Assembly (NCBI GenBank): GCA_964594075.1
Contig: CAZQKW010000001.1
Location: forward strand, 62,001 to 126,000
DNA length: 64,000 nucleotides
Source: CAZQKW01 sp964594075
GTDB lineage: Bacteria; Desulfobacterota; WTBG01; CAIYCZ01
Reading direction: 5' to 3'
The position numbers were made by a program, and so were the translations under genes. The notes below the pieces were generated by a model that worked only from the letters and a program-made list of their open reading frames with translations, did not search any database and had not been told where the DNA came from. The stretch's first letter is position 1. Every line of letters starts with the position of its first letter. Of this stretch, positions 17,270 through 26,335 are shown in pieces.

Positions 17270-18694
17270 TCAAACATTCGTGTCAAAGGATACGCTGCTC
17301 GGCGGATTAAAAATCTGCTCTGCAGCGGCGGCAAGCTCGCTATCATGCGCGTGGTTTAATGTAAATACCCTGAAATGGACAATGCGGGCAGGGATGTATT
17401 TAAAAATTTCCTTAAGCGGCTCCGGTGAAGTTACGCCCGTAGAAGCATTATAGATGTTTATCCGTTTGTTGCCCTCTGCCATGGGGTTCAAGGGGCGGGG
17501 ATCCTGCATGGCGATATCAATGCGAAAATCTATCGTGCGAATATGCTGTGGCAGCCGTTCTCTTATAGCCTGTTCGAATTGTTCGGGCCTGGTAAATGCG
17601 ATCATGCCGCGCATTGCCTGGTCAATGGTTAGTTCGGTCGCATAGGCCATTTTCCATTTTATGCGGCGTTCAATAATCTGTGCCCATTCTCGACCCAGAT
17701 ATTTCTTTCCGCCCTGGCCTTTACGTTTCCACTGCTCCACTTCCTGAAGCAAAAACCAGTCATTGAGCGACAGATACCGGTTAAGCGCGCGCAAGGGATT
17801 TACCGGGAAAATTATTTTCATGGTCTGCTGGAAAATTTCCTGCATGTGGAAATCAATGGCCCGGGTGGTTCGGTGATAATAAACGTTGCTGTATAGACTC
17901 AGCCGCGCATTGAGAAACCGGGTCAATGCCGAGACGCCTGCCTGATGGAGTGTTAATCCCTGATCGCTGAAAAATGAGTAAAAAAGCAGACGGCGCATAT
18001 CAACCATATCCAGCGAAAAGCCCGTCATGTACGCATCGCGCTGCACGTAATCAAGGTTATCAACAGTATAGATGCCGGAGAAAAGTTGCTGCAGAAATGT
18101 GAGCCAGCGGGGCTTGCGCACGTCTGTTCTTTCCCCCTCCTGCGGTTTCTTTATTAAAAATGCAACGTCTTCGGGATTGATGCGTTCTTTACTCTCAAAC
18201 GGGCCGTGGGGGCTGCGCCGAATATTTTTAATAATATCGCCCAGCTCTCTCCTAATAATCTCTTGCCCCAGAATTTCATGCGTCAGACGGTAGCGACTTA
18301 AGAAATGTTCGTCGAAAAAATGGCCGTACGGACCATGGCCAATATCGTGCAGCAGTCCGGCGATTCGCAGCAGCTCTTCAATGAAATTGCATGAGGGAAC
18401 CCCCGGGCAGACGGCGCACAGGCTCTGATAAAGATGGCGGGCGAATTCTCCCGCCATATGCATGGTGCCCAGAGAATGCTGAAAACGGGTATGCTCGGCT
18501 GACGGGTACACCCAGCGGGCGCTTTGTAATTGATGGATGCGCCGCAGCCGCTGCATCCAGGGTGAATCAATCAGATCTCTTTCTGTTGCCTCAAGGGGGG
18601 CAGTGTTATGTGCAACCGTAAAGGGAATGTAATTATAAATAGGGTCAGCGATGAGGGCAATGCCCTTAAAGGGAAGATATGAAGATTTCTTCAT
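17270..18694 (-). CDS. HD-domain phosphohydrolase (dGTPase/SAMHD1-like)
   Basis: 474 residues. Metal ligands of the HD superfamily are visible: FQHSLG (His73), LLHDIGHGPYGH (His116-Asp117, with the conserved second histidine), and a late aspartate in DNLDYVQRDAYMTG. This arrangement matches the deoxynucleotide triphosphohydrolase branch, which cuts dNTPs to nucleoside and triphosphate; some homologues have other substrates. The C-terminal 150 residues are family-variable. The start has no strong ribosome site. Confidence 0.88.
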   Translation of the reverse strand: MKKSSYLPFKGIALIADPIYNYIPFTVAHNTAPLEATERDLIDSPWMQRLRRIHQLQSARWVYPSAEHTRFQHSLGTMHMAGEFARHLYQSLCAVCPGVPSCNFIEELLRIAGLLHDIGHGPYGHFFDEHFLSRYRLTHEILGQEIIRRELGDIIKNIRRSPHGPFESKERINPEDVAFLIKKPQEGERTDVRKPRWLTFLQQLFSGIYTVDNLDYVQRDAYMTGFSLDMVDMRRLLFYSFFSDQGLTLHQAGVSALTRFLNARLSLYSNVYYHRTTRAIDFHMQEIFQQTMKIIFPVNPLRALNRYLSLNDWFLLQEVEQWKRKGQGGKKYLGREWAQIIERRIKWKMAYATELTIDQAMRGMIAFTRPEQFEQAIRERLPQHIRTIDFRIDIAMQDPRPLNPMAEGNKRINIYNASTGVTSPEPLKEIFKYIPARIVHFRVFTLNHAHDSELAAAAEQIFNPPSSVSFDTNV

Positions 18695-18712
18695 GGAGTG
18701 ACAAGGCCGTAG

Positions 18713-18922
18713 TTACATACCCGTTTTTTTTAACACCTTTAACCTGTTTTCCATGCGCGTGGCGAGATTTTTCAACTCAACCTGGAGCGCGCCAAGACTT
18801 TCGGCAGGCTTTTTGAGCACTTTCTCTAGCTCTTCCTTCCAGAATTGGACCACAGAACGCTCTCTTTCAGCAAGCTCCTTTTCAACCCGTTTGCGCATTT
18901 CCTCAACAAATGCTTTGTCCAT
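18713..18922 (-). CDS. Small charged coiled-coil protein
   Basis: 69 residues, nearly all alpha-helical by composition, with heptad-like leucines and many Lys/Glu/Arg. No family was recognised. GGGAG lies seven bases before the ATG. It precedes the HD hydrolase by about 20 nt on the same strand, so co-transcription and a partner role are possible. Confidence 0.65.
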   Translation of the reverse strand: MDKAFVEEMRKRVEKELAERERSVVQFWKEELEKVLKKPAESLGALQVELKNLATRMENRLKVLKKTGM

Positions 18923-18996
18923 AGAACTCCCTTTGGCAAACCATAAATTCAGAACAAATGCAAAATTTTTGGGGGTTATGATTTCGGGATTAGATT

Positions 18997-19479
18997 TTAC
19001 CTTTTGTAGCCAATCTTTCTTAAAAACTCCTTGCGCTGTTCCTTGTCGGGTGCTGATTCTACCCCTTTTGGTGAAAATCCATCAATGACGCCCAGAATGC
19101 CGCATCCCTGGTTTGTCCGCGCCACAAGCACCTCAACGGGATTTGCTGTCGCGCAATATATCGAGCAGACTTCAGGACACTGTTTGATGCTGTTCAGAAC
19201 ATTAATGGGATAGGCATCGCGCACCACCAGCGCAAAGATGTGACCGGCGGCAAGGTTCTGGCAATTACTGATAGCAGCCTGAATCAGTGCTTCGTCATTG
19301 CCGTCATACCGAATCAGACAAGGGCCGGATGCTTCGCAGAACGCAATACCAAACTTCGCCCCGGGGACAGAAGTGACCATAATTTCATAAATATCTTCCA
19401 CGGTTTTGATAAAATGAGTCTGCCCTACGATAATATTGGCGCCCTCAGGGAACTCAAGTTTTATGGATAGAATTTCCAT
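18997..19479 (-). CDS. Adenosine-specific kinase family protein (PF04008)
   Basis: 160 residues from the ATG at 19479, preceded by GGGAGGAGAG; a longer frame to 19524 has no ribosome site. Family-typical segments are EFPEGANIIVGQTHFIKTVE, GIAFCEASGPCLIRYDGND and GCGILGVIDGFSPKGVE. The family was named after an archaeal structure with adenosine/AMP binding; its biological activity remains poorly established. It is found mostly in archaea and thermophilic or anaerobic bacteria. Confidence 0.88.
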   Translation of the reverse strand: MEILSIKLEFPEGANIIVGQTHFIKTVEDIYEIMVTSVPGAKFGIAFCEASGPCLIRYDGNDEALIQAAISNCQNLAAGHIFALVVRDAYPINVLNSIKQCPEVCSIYCATANPVEVLVARTNQGCGILGVIDGFSPKGVESAPDKEQRKEFLRKIGYKR

Positions 19480-19627
19480 ACTCTCCTCCCGCGATATTAT
19501 CTTGTATTGTAAATAATTAAGCACAGAACACGCTGAAAAATCCTCTGCTACATTCTGGGCACTTCGGCGGGTTCAGTCGAGTTATGCCAGGCTTTTTTCT
19601 GATGATAAAAATGTCCGGTGTGCTTTT

Positions 19628-20341
19628 TTATCCAATACCTCTCCTGCGAAACCGCCAGTGCCTGCGCAGTGGCAGGCCAACCTCCTTTTTTTCTTCAGGA
19701 TAAAATACAAAAATTTCGTTAGCAATGTCCTGTTCTAAGGCAATCTGGGTGTTTTCATGCTGCAGGACAAATGATGGCGACTTCTGGTGAACTTTAATGT
19801 AGGAGCCGGGCATAATACCAAAATGGCAGAGTTTATGAATGCGCGAATTAGATTTGGTGTTTATATAGCACACTTTCACGCGTTCCCCCACCGGCACCCT
19901 GCTCAGGGGAACAATGGCGCTGGTTACCGTTTCACGCGCCTGGCGGCAGCATTTGCCTTCGGGAATCTTCAGGCCGTGCGGGCATTCTGAAGGATGTCCC
20001 AACAGCGTGCAGATGCTGTCCACAATTTCTGGAGCCAGGATGTGCTCAAATTCACATGCCCCTTGTTCCATTTCCTTGAGCTGCATGCCCAGCACATCTG
20101 CAAGCAGCCTCTCAGCCAGCCGGTGGCACCGAACAATCTGCTTGGCCTGATCACGCCCCTGCGGCGTCAATTCAATTTTATCACCGTGAAGCTGGATCAA
20201 TTGCTGCTCTGTTAATTGCCGGATAATATCATCATTAAATGTTACGTCTACCAAATCTTGTAACCGCTCAAGGCTCAGGTTATTCTCCTCGGCAAGATAC
20301 CAAAGCGCTTCCATGTATTCATCTAAAGCTTTTTTTTCCAT
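19628..20341 (-). CDS. DtxR-family metalloregulator fused to a FeoA domain
   Basis: 237 residues. An N-terminal winged helix (1-62) is followed by the DtxR dimerisation/metal domain (HRLAERLLADVLGM, CEFEHILAPEIVDSICTLLG, CPHGLKIP) and a C-terminal SH3-like FeoA domain (about 140-215: PLSRVPVGERVKVCYI, then FGIMPGSYIKVHQKSP). It lies 10 nt downstream of feoB. No separate feoA gene is seen, so this protein may supply both iron or manganese repression and the FeoA function. It is probably autoregulated with feoB. Confidence 0.88.
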   Translation of the reverse strand: MEKKALDEYMEALWYLAEENNLSLERLQDLVDVTFNDDIIRQLTEQQLIQLHGDKIELTPQGRDQAKQIVRCHRLAERLLADVLGMQLKEMEQGACEFEHILAPEIVDSICTLLGHPSECPHGLKIPEGKCCRQARETVTSAIVPLSRVPVGERVKVCYINTKSNSRIHKLCHFGIMPGSYIKVHQKSPSFVLQHENTQIALEQDIANEIFVFYPEEKKEVGLPLRRHWRFRRRGIG

Positions 20342-20351
20342 GCAGCAACCT

Positions 20352-22292
20352 TTAAAACACTATGCGCAAGATAACATTTAACATGCCTCCTATAATAACA
20401 GAAACCAACATAATTACAAGCAGCATCAATAGTGCGCTTCTGGTGCCCAGCTCCTTAACCATCGCCATGATATTTGCGAAACAGGGAAAAAAGCAGGTAA
20501 GTACAATAATGCCGACCGTTGCCTGAACATAATCAAGCTGCCGCTGTTGCGCCAGATTCAGCAGAATAACCGCGCCTGCTTCCTTCCGGGAGAGGCTCAG
20601 TAAAAAAGCATCAACGACCTGTACCGGCAGATTGAGGAATGATACCAGGACGGGGAAAACCCCCAGTTTTATTATGTTCAGCAGGTGTAATTTGTCCATG
20701 ACAAACAGCATGGCGGCGCCCACCATAAACAGCGGCACTGCTTCTATAAGAAACCACTTCACGCGAAAATAAGTTTTCAAAATAAGGTTTTTCATCAGGG
20801 GCACACGAATGGGCGGAATTTCTAAAATAAAATCACTCACACCGTCCTGCTTCAGGAGTTTATTGAGCAACAGTCCGACCACAATTTCCATAAGAACCAG
20901 TATCCCGAAAACCAGCAAAAAGGTACTGAATGGGAAAAGCGTGAGGATCGCCAAATTAACGCCAATCAAAGGTGAACAGGGAATTGCAAACGCAATGAGA
21001 AAGACTGCTATATAGCGTTCTTTTCGGGAATCGAGGATTTTTGTGGCAAGTGTTGCCATGGTCTTGCAGCCGAAGCCAAGAATTATCGGCAACACAGCCC
21101 GACCGCTTAGGCCCAGCCGTTGAAACACCCGATTACTTAAAACGCACAGATTGGCGATATAGCCGATATCTTCCAAAACATTCAATATGAGAAAAAATAT
21201 GACCAGAACGGGCAGCACCGTTCCCATAGCGTTGGCAAAGCCGGTTGTGAGAATTCCATAATGACCAACCAGAAAAGCCCGCCCGTCATCCCAGGGAATC
21301 ATACTGCCGATGGCGCCGTTAATCGGCATAAAGATTTTTTGTTCAAGAAATGCCGCAAGTATTCCGGTTCCGACTTTTCCCACCAGGATATAGGTGCCGT
21401 ACACAATGACAGACAGAATTATCCATCCCCAGAACGGGTGGCGGCACAGCGCGCCGATGAATTCCCCGGTTCTACCTGTGAAGCGCTGCCGACCTTCAGT
21501 TATAGCTTGGGAGATCTTTTCGGCCCACGCGGCACGTTTTTCAAAAACCATGCGTGCCAGCGGCTTCTGCGTGGCGCGCTGCATTTTTTCAATTATATGT
21601 TCAATCTTATTTGCGATCTCATCGCCGTGCTGTGCTCGTATATACTGTTGTATAAGGGGGTCCTTCTGTATGAGCAGCAGCAGAATAGCATCGGCAGGCG
21701 TTGCCGGCGGCGGAAAGCAGGCAGCAATATCCCGCAGCCCTTTTTCTATAAAGGCTTTATACTGGATTTTTTTCTGCACCAGACCAGCTTCAGGAATTTG
21801 CCTGATGAGCTGCTTTATGCCGCGTCCCTCGCTGGCAACCGTCTCTACGACAGGAACACCCAGCAGCTTTTCCAGCTTTTCGCGGTTGATATACACGCCC
21901 TTCTGGCGCGCTTCGTCTATTAAATTCAGGCAGATGACAACCGGGATATCCAGTTCAAAGATTTGGCACGCGAGTAGCAACGAGCGCTTGATATTCGTAC
22001 TGTCAAGGCAGAGAATAATCAGCTCCGGATGCTCCCGCACCAGGATTTCGCGGGTGATTAAACCGTCCTCTGATTGCATATCAAGAGAGATGATGCCCGG
22101 CGTGTCAATAACTTCAAATTTATTGCCACCGATCGTAATTTCGGCTCGGGACACGGTTATGGTGGTATGAGGAAAATTAGCAACCAGAGAATAGGAACGC
22201 GTGAGCTGGTTAAAAAGGGCGCTTTTCCCCACATTAGGATTGCCGACAATGGCAACCTTGTTTTTATGCAGATTTGGTTTGGCGATTGACAA
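20352..22292 (-). CDS. feoB: Ferrous iron transporter FeoB
   Basis: 646 residues. The GTPase domain has G1 GNPNVGKS (17-24), G2 ANFPHTT, G3 DTPG (63-66) and G4 NLID. A helical spacer follows, then two Gate domains in a membrane region with GFGCKTMATLATKI, matching the conserved FeoB pore cysteine segment. The start is a TTG at 22292 with AAAGGT upstream, so it is uncertain by a few codons. It moves Fe2+ across the inner membrane. The partner DtxR-FeoA fusion follows. Confidence 0.95.
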   Translation of the reverse strand: MSIAKPNLHKNKVAIVGNPNVGKSALFNQLTRSYSLVANFPHTTITVSRAEITIGGNKFEVIDTPGIISLDMQSEDGLITREILVREHPELIILCLDSTNIKRSLLLACQIFELDIPVVICLNLIDEARQKGVYINREKLEKLLGVPVVETVASEGRGIKQLIRQIPEAGLVQKKIQYKAFIEKGLRDIAACFPPPATPADAILLLLIQKDPLIQQYIRAQHGDEIANKIEHIIEKMQRATQKPLARMVFEKRAAWAEKISQAITEGRQRFTGRTGEFIGALCRHPFWGWIILSVIVYGTYILVGKVGTGILAAFLEQKIFMPINGAIGSMIPWDDGRAFLVGHYGILTTGFANAMGTVLPVLVIFFLILNVLEDIGYIANLCVLSNRVFQRLGLSGRAVLPIILGFGCKTMATLATKILDSRKERYIAVFLIAFAIPCSPLIGVNLAILTLFPFSTFLLVFGILVLMEIVVGLLLNKLLKQDGVSDFILEIPPIRVPLMKNLILKTYFRVKWFLIEAVPLFMVGAAMLFVMDKLHLLNIIKLGVFPVLVSFLNLPVQVVDAFLLSLSRKEAGAVILLNLAQQRQLDYVQATVGIIVLTCFFPCFANIMAMVKELGTRSALLMLLVIMLVSVIIGGMLNVILRIVF

Positions 22293-22440
22293 TTTTTCTG
22301 ATACCTTTATAGTTGATGGCGGCGCGATGAACTGGAATAGCGAATTTCACAATTACGTATTATTTTTTAAGCAGGGGGAACATCTAACCTTTTTACCACA
22401 CAGTGTCCTCAATAAATCAAAATAGTTATAATGAGTCAAC

Positions 22441-23778
22441 ATGATAAAACTAACCATCGCAAAAAAATTGCTTGCCGCATACTTGCTCATGGCTTTATTG
22501 ACCATCATGATCGGCGCGTATGCCCTTTTCAGCCTGCAGCATTTAAATGATCTCGCCTATTCCATTGTAAAAGAAGATTTTCTTATCATTTATCAGACCC
22601 GTCAGGTTATAGATAATCTTCTGGCTCAAGAACGAAGCGAAAAAAAATTTATTATTCTGCAGGATAGCGCTCTTGAAGAATTATTCTGGTCGCGCAGCGC
22701 AGCAGTCAAGGAGGGCATCGCCAAGCTTGAAAAGGTTGATTTCCCCGGCATAATCAACCTGCTGACGCAGGTTAAGCAGTTGCATAAAGAGTGCGAGGAT
22801 ATTTTTCAACGCGAAGTTGCTTCTATTAAAGCAGGCCAGGCAGCAGATGCTCAGCGCCTTTCAGAACACAGCATGAAGGAAAAAACCGAGGCGGTCATGA
22901 CGCTGGTGAGCGGCCTGCAGAAAAAAGCGGAAATTGATGTCGATCAGAAAATGAAGCTCATCCGGAGTCGCGGCATAAAAGCATCAAGCGTTACGCTCAT
23001 CTTATTTCTTATAAGTCTGTGCGGCGGTATTGCGCTTGCCTTGTTCATCACCTATAATATTACCCGTCCCCTGAAAAAGCTCAAAAAGGCAACGGGATTT
23101 ATTGCAAATGGCAATTTTGATTTCGATGATTTAAAAATAAGCTATAAAGACGAAATCGGGGAACTGGCGCGGCGGTTCAGAATTATGGCTAATCGCCTTA
23201 AAGTGCTCGAGCAGCTTTGTCTTGATGCCAGCCCGCTGACGCGACTGCCGGGCAATATCGCCATTGAGCGGCAGATTGAGCAGCGCCGGGCTGAAAAAAA
23301 GCCGTTTTCCCTGTGCCATGCAGATCTTGACAATTTCAAGCCGTTTGCAGATAAATATGGCTATGCATGGGCAAGCGAGGTCATAAAGGAGGTGGCTGAT
23401 ATACTGACAGGCGCACTTAGAACGTCAGGGACGGACAGTGATTTTATTGGCCACATTGGCGGCGATGACTTTATCATCGTGACCGAGCCGGCACGGGCAG
23501 AACAGCTCTGTCAACAGGTGATTACCGAATTTGACCAGCGCATACTCAAGTTCTATGAAGAACAGGATCGCGAGAAAGGTTTCATTATTGGCAAAGACCG
23601 GCGGGGACATGAACAAACTTTTCCTCTGATGACCATTTCCATAGGCATCGTCACCGATGATGGCTCGCGCTTCGAAAGCCCTCTGGAGATGGCGCGGGCT
23701 GCTGCCGACCTGAAAGAGCATGCAAAGACCCAGCCGATCAGCAATTATGTTAAACAAGAAGATGTGCATCAACACTGA
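22441..23778 (+). CDS. Membrane HAMP-GGDEF sensor with GGDDF site
   Basis: 445 residues. TM1 (about 8-28), a periplasmic four-helix-like sensor (about 30-178), TM2 (about 180-205), HAMP (about 206-260) and a C-terminal GGDEF-like domain that opens with LTRLPGN. The active-site loop reads HIGGDDFIIV (about 339), so the consensus E is a D, and the first metal aspartate is kept in HADLDNFKPF. Whether it makes cyclic-di-GMP is uncertain. A TATAAT lies nine bases before the ATG. Its end overlaps the start region of the next lipoprotein gene. Confidence 0.82.
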   Translation: MIKLTIAKKLLAAYLLMALLTIMIGAYALFSLQHLNDLAYSIVKEDFLIIYQTRQVIDNLLAQERSEKKFIILQDSALEELFWSRSAAVKEGIAKLEKVDFPGIINLLTQVKQLHKECEDIFQREVASIKAGQAADAQRLSEHSMKEKTEAVMTLVSGLQKKAEIDVDQKMKLIRSRGIKASSVTLILFLISLCGGIALALFITYNITRPLKKLKKATGFIANGNFDFDDLKISYKDEIGELARRFRIMANRLKVLEQLCLDASPLTRLPGNIAIERQIEQRRAEKKPFSLCHADLDNFKPFADKYGYAWASEVIKEVADILTGALRTSGTDSDFIGHIGGDDFIIVTEPARAEQLCQQVITEFDQRILKFYEEQDREKGFIIGKDRRGHEQTFPLMTISIGIVTDDGSRFESPLEMARAAADLKEHAKTQPISNYVKQEDVHQH

Positions 23779-24229
23779 TAGCGGAACCGGACCAGCAACC
23801 GTGGGAGTGTTGCAAAAATGTTATGGCGTGCTGTTCATTATTGCCTTACTGTGCTGTTCGTGCGCTGTTGTGCGGCCGCCGGAAAAGAGGATTCCCTATC
23901 CCGAGGGGCCTGCTGTTGCCGGCGTCCCGACTGACGAAGATCTGTTTCTGCTCGGCGCTTCGTATTTAGGCAATAAAGAAATAACGCCTGATTATTTTAA
24001 TGCCCGGCTGGCATTTGAAAAATTGCAGAAAACCTATCCCCGCAGCAGGTGGCGGCCGGCAGCCCAGCAGCTTATACAGCTTATTGACGAGGTCCAGGCC
24101 TGCAACCGCACGTCGTCGCATAGAGAAATGTTAAAAATTTTGCAGGAAAATGAAAAACTGAAAAAAGATCTTGAGCGTTTGAGGCGTCTTGAAATAGAAT
24201 CAGAGAAACGGGCTAAAATACTCAAATAG
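23762..24229 (+). CDS. Small TPR-like lipoprotein
   Basis: The start is uncertain: ATG at 23762 or 23747, or a GTG near 23801; all give the same mature protein. A hydrophobic signal ends in a lipobox-like LLCCSC, predicting a lipoprotein. The mature part has a helical repeat (YFNARLAFEKLQKTYPRSRW) like the first BamD/YbgF TPR unit, then a C-terminal coiled coil rich in Lys/Glu. Its coding start lies at the end of the GGDEF gene, so both may form an envelope-sensing pair. Function is unknown. Confidence 0.65.
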   Translation: MCINTDSGTGPATVGVLQKCYGVLFIIALLCCSCAVVRPPEKRIPYPEGPAVAGVPTDEDLFLLGASYLGNKEITPDYFNARLAFEKLQKTYPRSRWRPAAQQLIQLIDEVQACNRTSSHREMLKILQENEKLKKDLERLRRLEIESEKRAKILK

Positions 24230-24240
24230 ACACCCTGCGC

Positions 24241-25266
24241 TCATCTCGCAGCGCCGTATCGGCTGTGGTTAGAACGCGGCATCTCGCTGATAAAAAATTC
24301 CAGCCAGAGCAGCAGCAGCGCTGCAACAATGAACCACTGAAAACGTTCCTCCCACCGCTGTGCGCGTGTTGAGCGGAGTTCTTTTTTTTCGATCGCTCCG
24401 CGTATGCCCTCTTTATAAATTTTGTTTAAATCCAGATCGCCGGTTACTGACCGGACATAGCTGCCCCCGGTTTCTAATGCTATCCTCTGCAGTGTCGCTT
24501 CATCAAGCTTGCTGAGCACCAGTTCCCCCTGCTCGTTCTTCTTAAAACCCCCTGAACCGTCTTGAACGGGAATCGGTGCGCCGCCTTCCTGACCAACGCC
24601 AATAGTACAGATTTTTATGCCCTCTTTTTTTGCCTCCTGCGCTGCTTCTAGGGGGTTGCCGGCATGATCTTCTCCATCAGTAATGATAATAAGCGCTTTT
24701 GCGGTGCGTTCTCGGCTGTTAAAAGATTTAATGGCAGTTTTAATCGCGTCCCCGATCGCAGTTCCCGGAACAGGTATCAAGTCAGGGTCAAGATAATCTA
24801 AAAATATTTTAAACGCACCATAGTCAAGGGTCAAGGGACAATGGACAAAGCTGGTACCGGCAAATGCAATTAGCCCGATTCGGTCCCCCTCCAGCATCTG
24901 GCATAAGTCATAAACCTTGCGTTTGGCGCGTTCCAGACGATTGGGTTTGATGTCCTGGGCACGCATGCTTTGAGAAACATCAATTGCGACCATGATATCA
25001 ATGCCTTTGCGGGTAATATCTTCCCATCGAAATCCCCAGCGTGGCTGCATCAGTGCAAACAATGCGCAGCATAATGCCGCGGGCAGCAGGACGGCTTTTA
25101 ATTTTTGCCTCCCCGCGCAGGAAGCGGGGACCAGCTCGGCGCACAGCGCTTCCCCGCAAAATTGTTTAATGCGTTCCCCCTTTTTTTTCAAGGAATAGAT
25201 AAAAAAGACCGCCAGAACCGGTATAAGCCAGAATAGTAATACATAAGCAGGATGTGCAAATTTCAT
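24241..25266 (-). CDS. batB: BatB-like von Willebrand A membrane protein
   Basis: 341 residues from the ATG at 25266, preceded by AAAGGCG. Two N-terminal helices (about 7-25 and 55-75), a VWA domain with the MIDAS motif DVSQS in VAIDVSQSMRAQDIK, TDGEDH later, and a C-terminal helix (about 315-335). Bat proteins in Bacteroidetes, spirochaetes and relatives are linked to aerotolerance or envelope stress, usually with a MoxR ATPase. It is the last gene of the moxR-DUF58-batDAB run. Confidence 0.88.
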   Translation of the reverse strand: MKFAHPAYVLLFWLIPVLAVFFIYSLKKKGERIKQFCGEALCAELVPASCAGRQKLKAVLLPAALCCALFALMQPRWGFRWEDITRKGIDIMVAIDVSQSMRAQDIKPNRLERAKRKVYDLCQMLEGDRIGLIAFAGTSFVHCPLTLDYGAFKIFLDYLDPDLIPVPGTAIGDAIKTAIKSFNSRERTAKALIIITDGEDHAGNPLEAAQEAKKEGIKICTIGVGQEGGAPIPVQDGSGGFKKNEQGELVLSKLDEATLQRIALETGGSYVRSVTGDLDLNKIYKEGIRGAIEKKELRSTRAQRWEERFQWFIVAALLLLWLEFFISEMPRSNHSRYGAAR

Positions 25267-25330
25267 GGAACGCCTTTCAATAATCAGCACTCTGCTTTCA
25301 GGATAATGAGAGAACTGGTGTGCTTGCTGT

Positions 25331-26329
25331 TCATGGTATTTTCATAAACCAGGTATGTGCCAGCAGGATTTCTACCAGAATAAACAATACCCCCGGGATG
25401 AGGAACCAGTGAAATAATTCCGTATAGTCCATATATTCTTTTACTTTTGCCGGAGTTTTTTCCATTGCATCAATCTGCTGATAGATTGTTTTTAAGGCTT
25501 CAGTGTTGGTTGCCCTGAAATAGCGGCCGCCGGTTTTTTGCGCAATGTCTTTGAGCGTGTCCTCGTCCAGATCCACTTTCTGATACACATAGTGCGTGCC
25601 AAACAGGCTTTCAACCAGGAACGGCGCTTCACCCTCAGTGCCGACGCCAATGGTATATACTTTTATACCATAGGTTTTTGCTATGTCTGCGGCGGTTGCC
25701 GGCATGATAGTGCCGGTATTGTTGCGGCCGTCAGTTAAAAGAATAACAATTTTTGATTTTGATTTAACATCTTTAAGCCGCTTGACACAGGTTGCCAGCG
25801 CCGATCCGATCGCGGTGGTATCTCCCGCCATCCCGATTTCCAGCCGCTCTACAAAGCTCAGTAAAACTCCATAGTCAAGGGTCAGCGGGCACTGGGTGAA
25901 CGCCTCCTCGGCAAAGACCACCATGCCGATCCGGTCATGACGGCGACCGCGAATGAATTCATTCACCTCCTTTTTTACGATCTGAAGCCGGTTTACCCGC
26001 TTATTGTCAAGCTTAAAATCAAGCGCATTCATGCTTCCGGAGGTATCAATGCAGAGCATGATATCCACCCCCTCGGAAATAATCTCGGTTGATGTGCTGC
26101 CTGACTGGGGCTGGGCCAGGGCCATTATAAACAGACTCACGGCAGCGCACCGCAGGATCAGCAGGAGTTTTCGCATGGCAAGCGAGCGCGACGGCTTAAC
26201 TGCATACAGCGTTTCCAGCGAAGAAAAGCGAATTGCACTGCTGCCAATCTTTTTCCGATCATAATAGACCATAACCGGCACTATCAGTAAGAGTGTCAAT
26301 AACCATGGGTCTGCAAATCGGGTTAGCAT
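25331..26329 (-). CDS. batA: BatA-like von Willebrand A membrane protein
   Basis: 332 residues with two N-terminal helices, a VWA domain with a complete MIDAS (CIDTSGS, then TDGRNN), and a C-terminal helix followed by a short tail. It starts seven bases after the BatD-like gene stop, so it is co-translated. BatA and BatB are paralogues and likely form a periplasm-facing complex whose metal-bound VWA faces respond to MoxR action. Confidence 0.9.
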   Translation of the reverse strand: MLTRFADPWLLTLLLIVPVMVYYDRKKIGSSAIRFSSLETLYAVKPSRSLAMRKLLLILRCAAVSLFIMALAQPQSGSTSTEIISEGVDIMLCIDTSGSMNALDFKLDNKRVNRLQIVKKEVNEFIRGRRHDRIGMVVFAEEAFTQCPLTLDYGVLLSFVERLEIGMAGDTTAIGSALATCVKRLKDVKSKSKIVILLTDGRNNTGTIMPATAADIAKTYGIKVYTIGVGTEGEAPFLVESLFGTHYVYQKVDLDEDTLKDIAQKTGGRYFRATNTEALKTIYQQIDAMEKTPAKVKEYMDYTELFHWFLIPGVLFILVEILLAHTWFMKIP

Positions 26330-26335
26330 AAAGCC

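Noticed and set aside
21261..22170. Long plus-strand frames opposite feoB
   Set aside because: Shadows of the FeoB reading frame; no family features and no ribosome sites.
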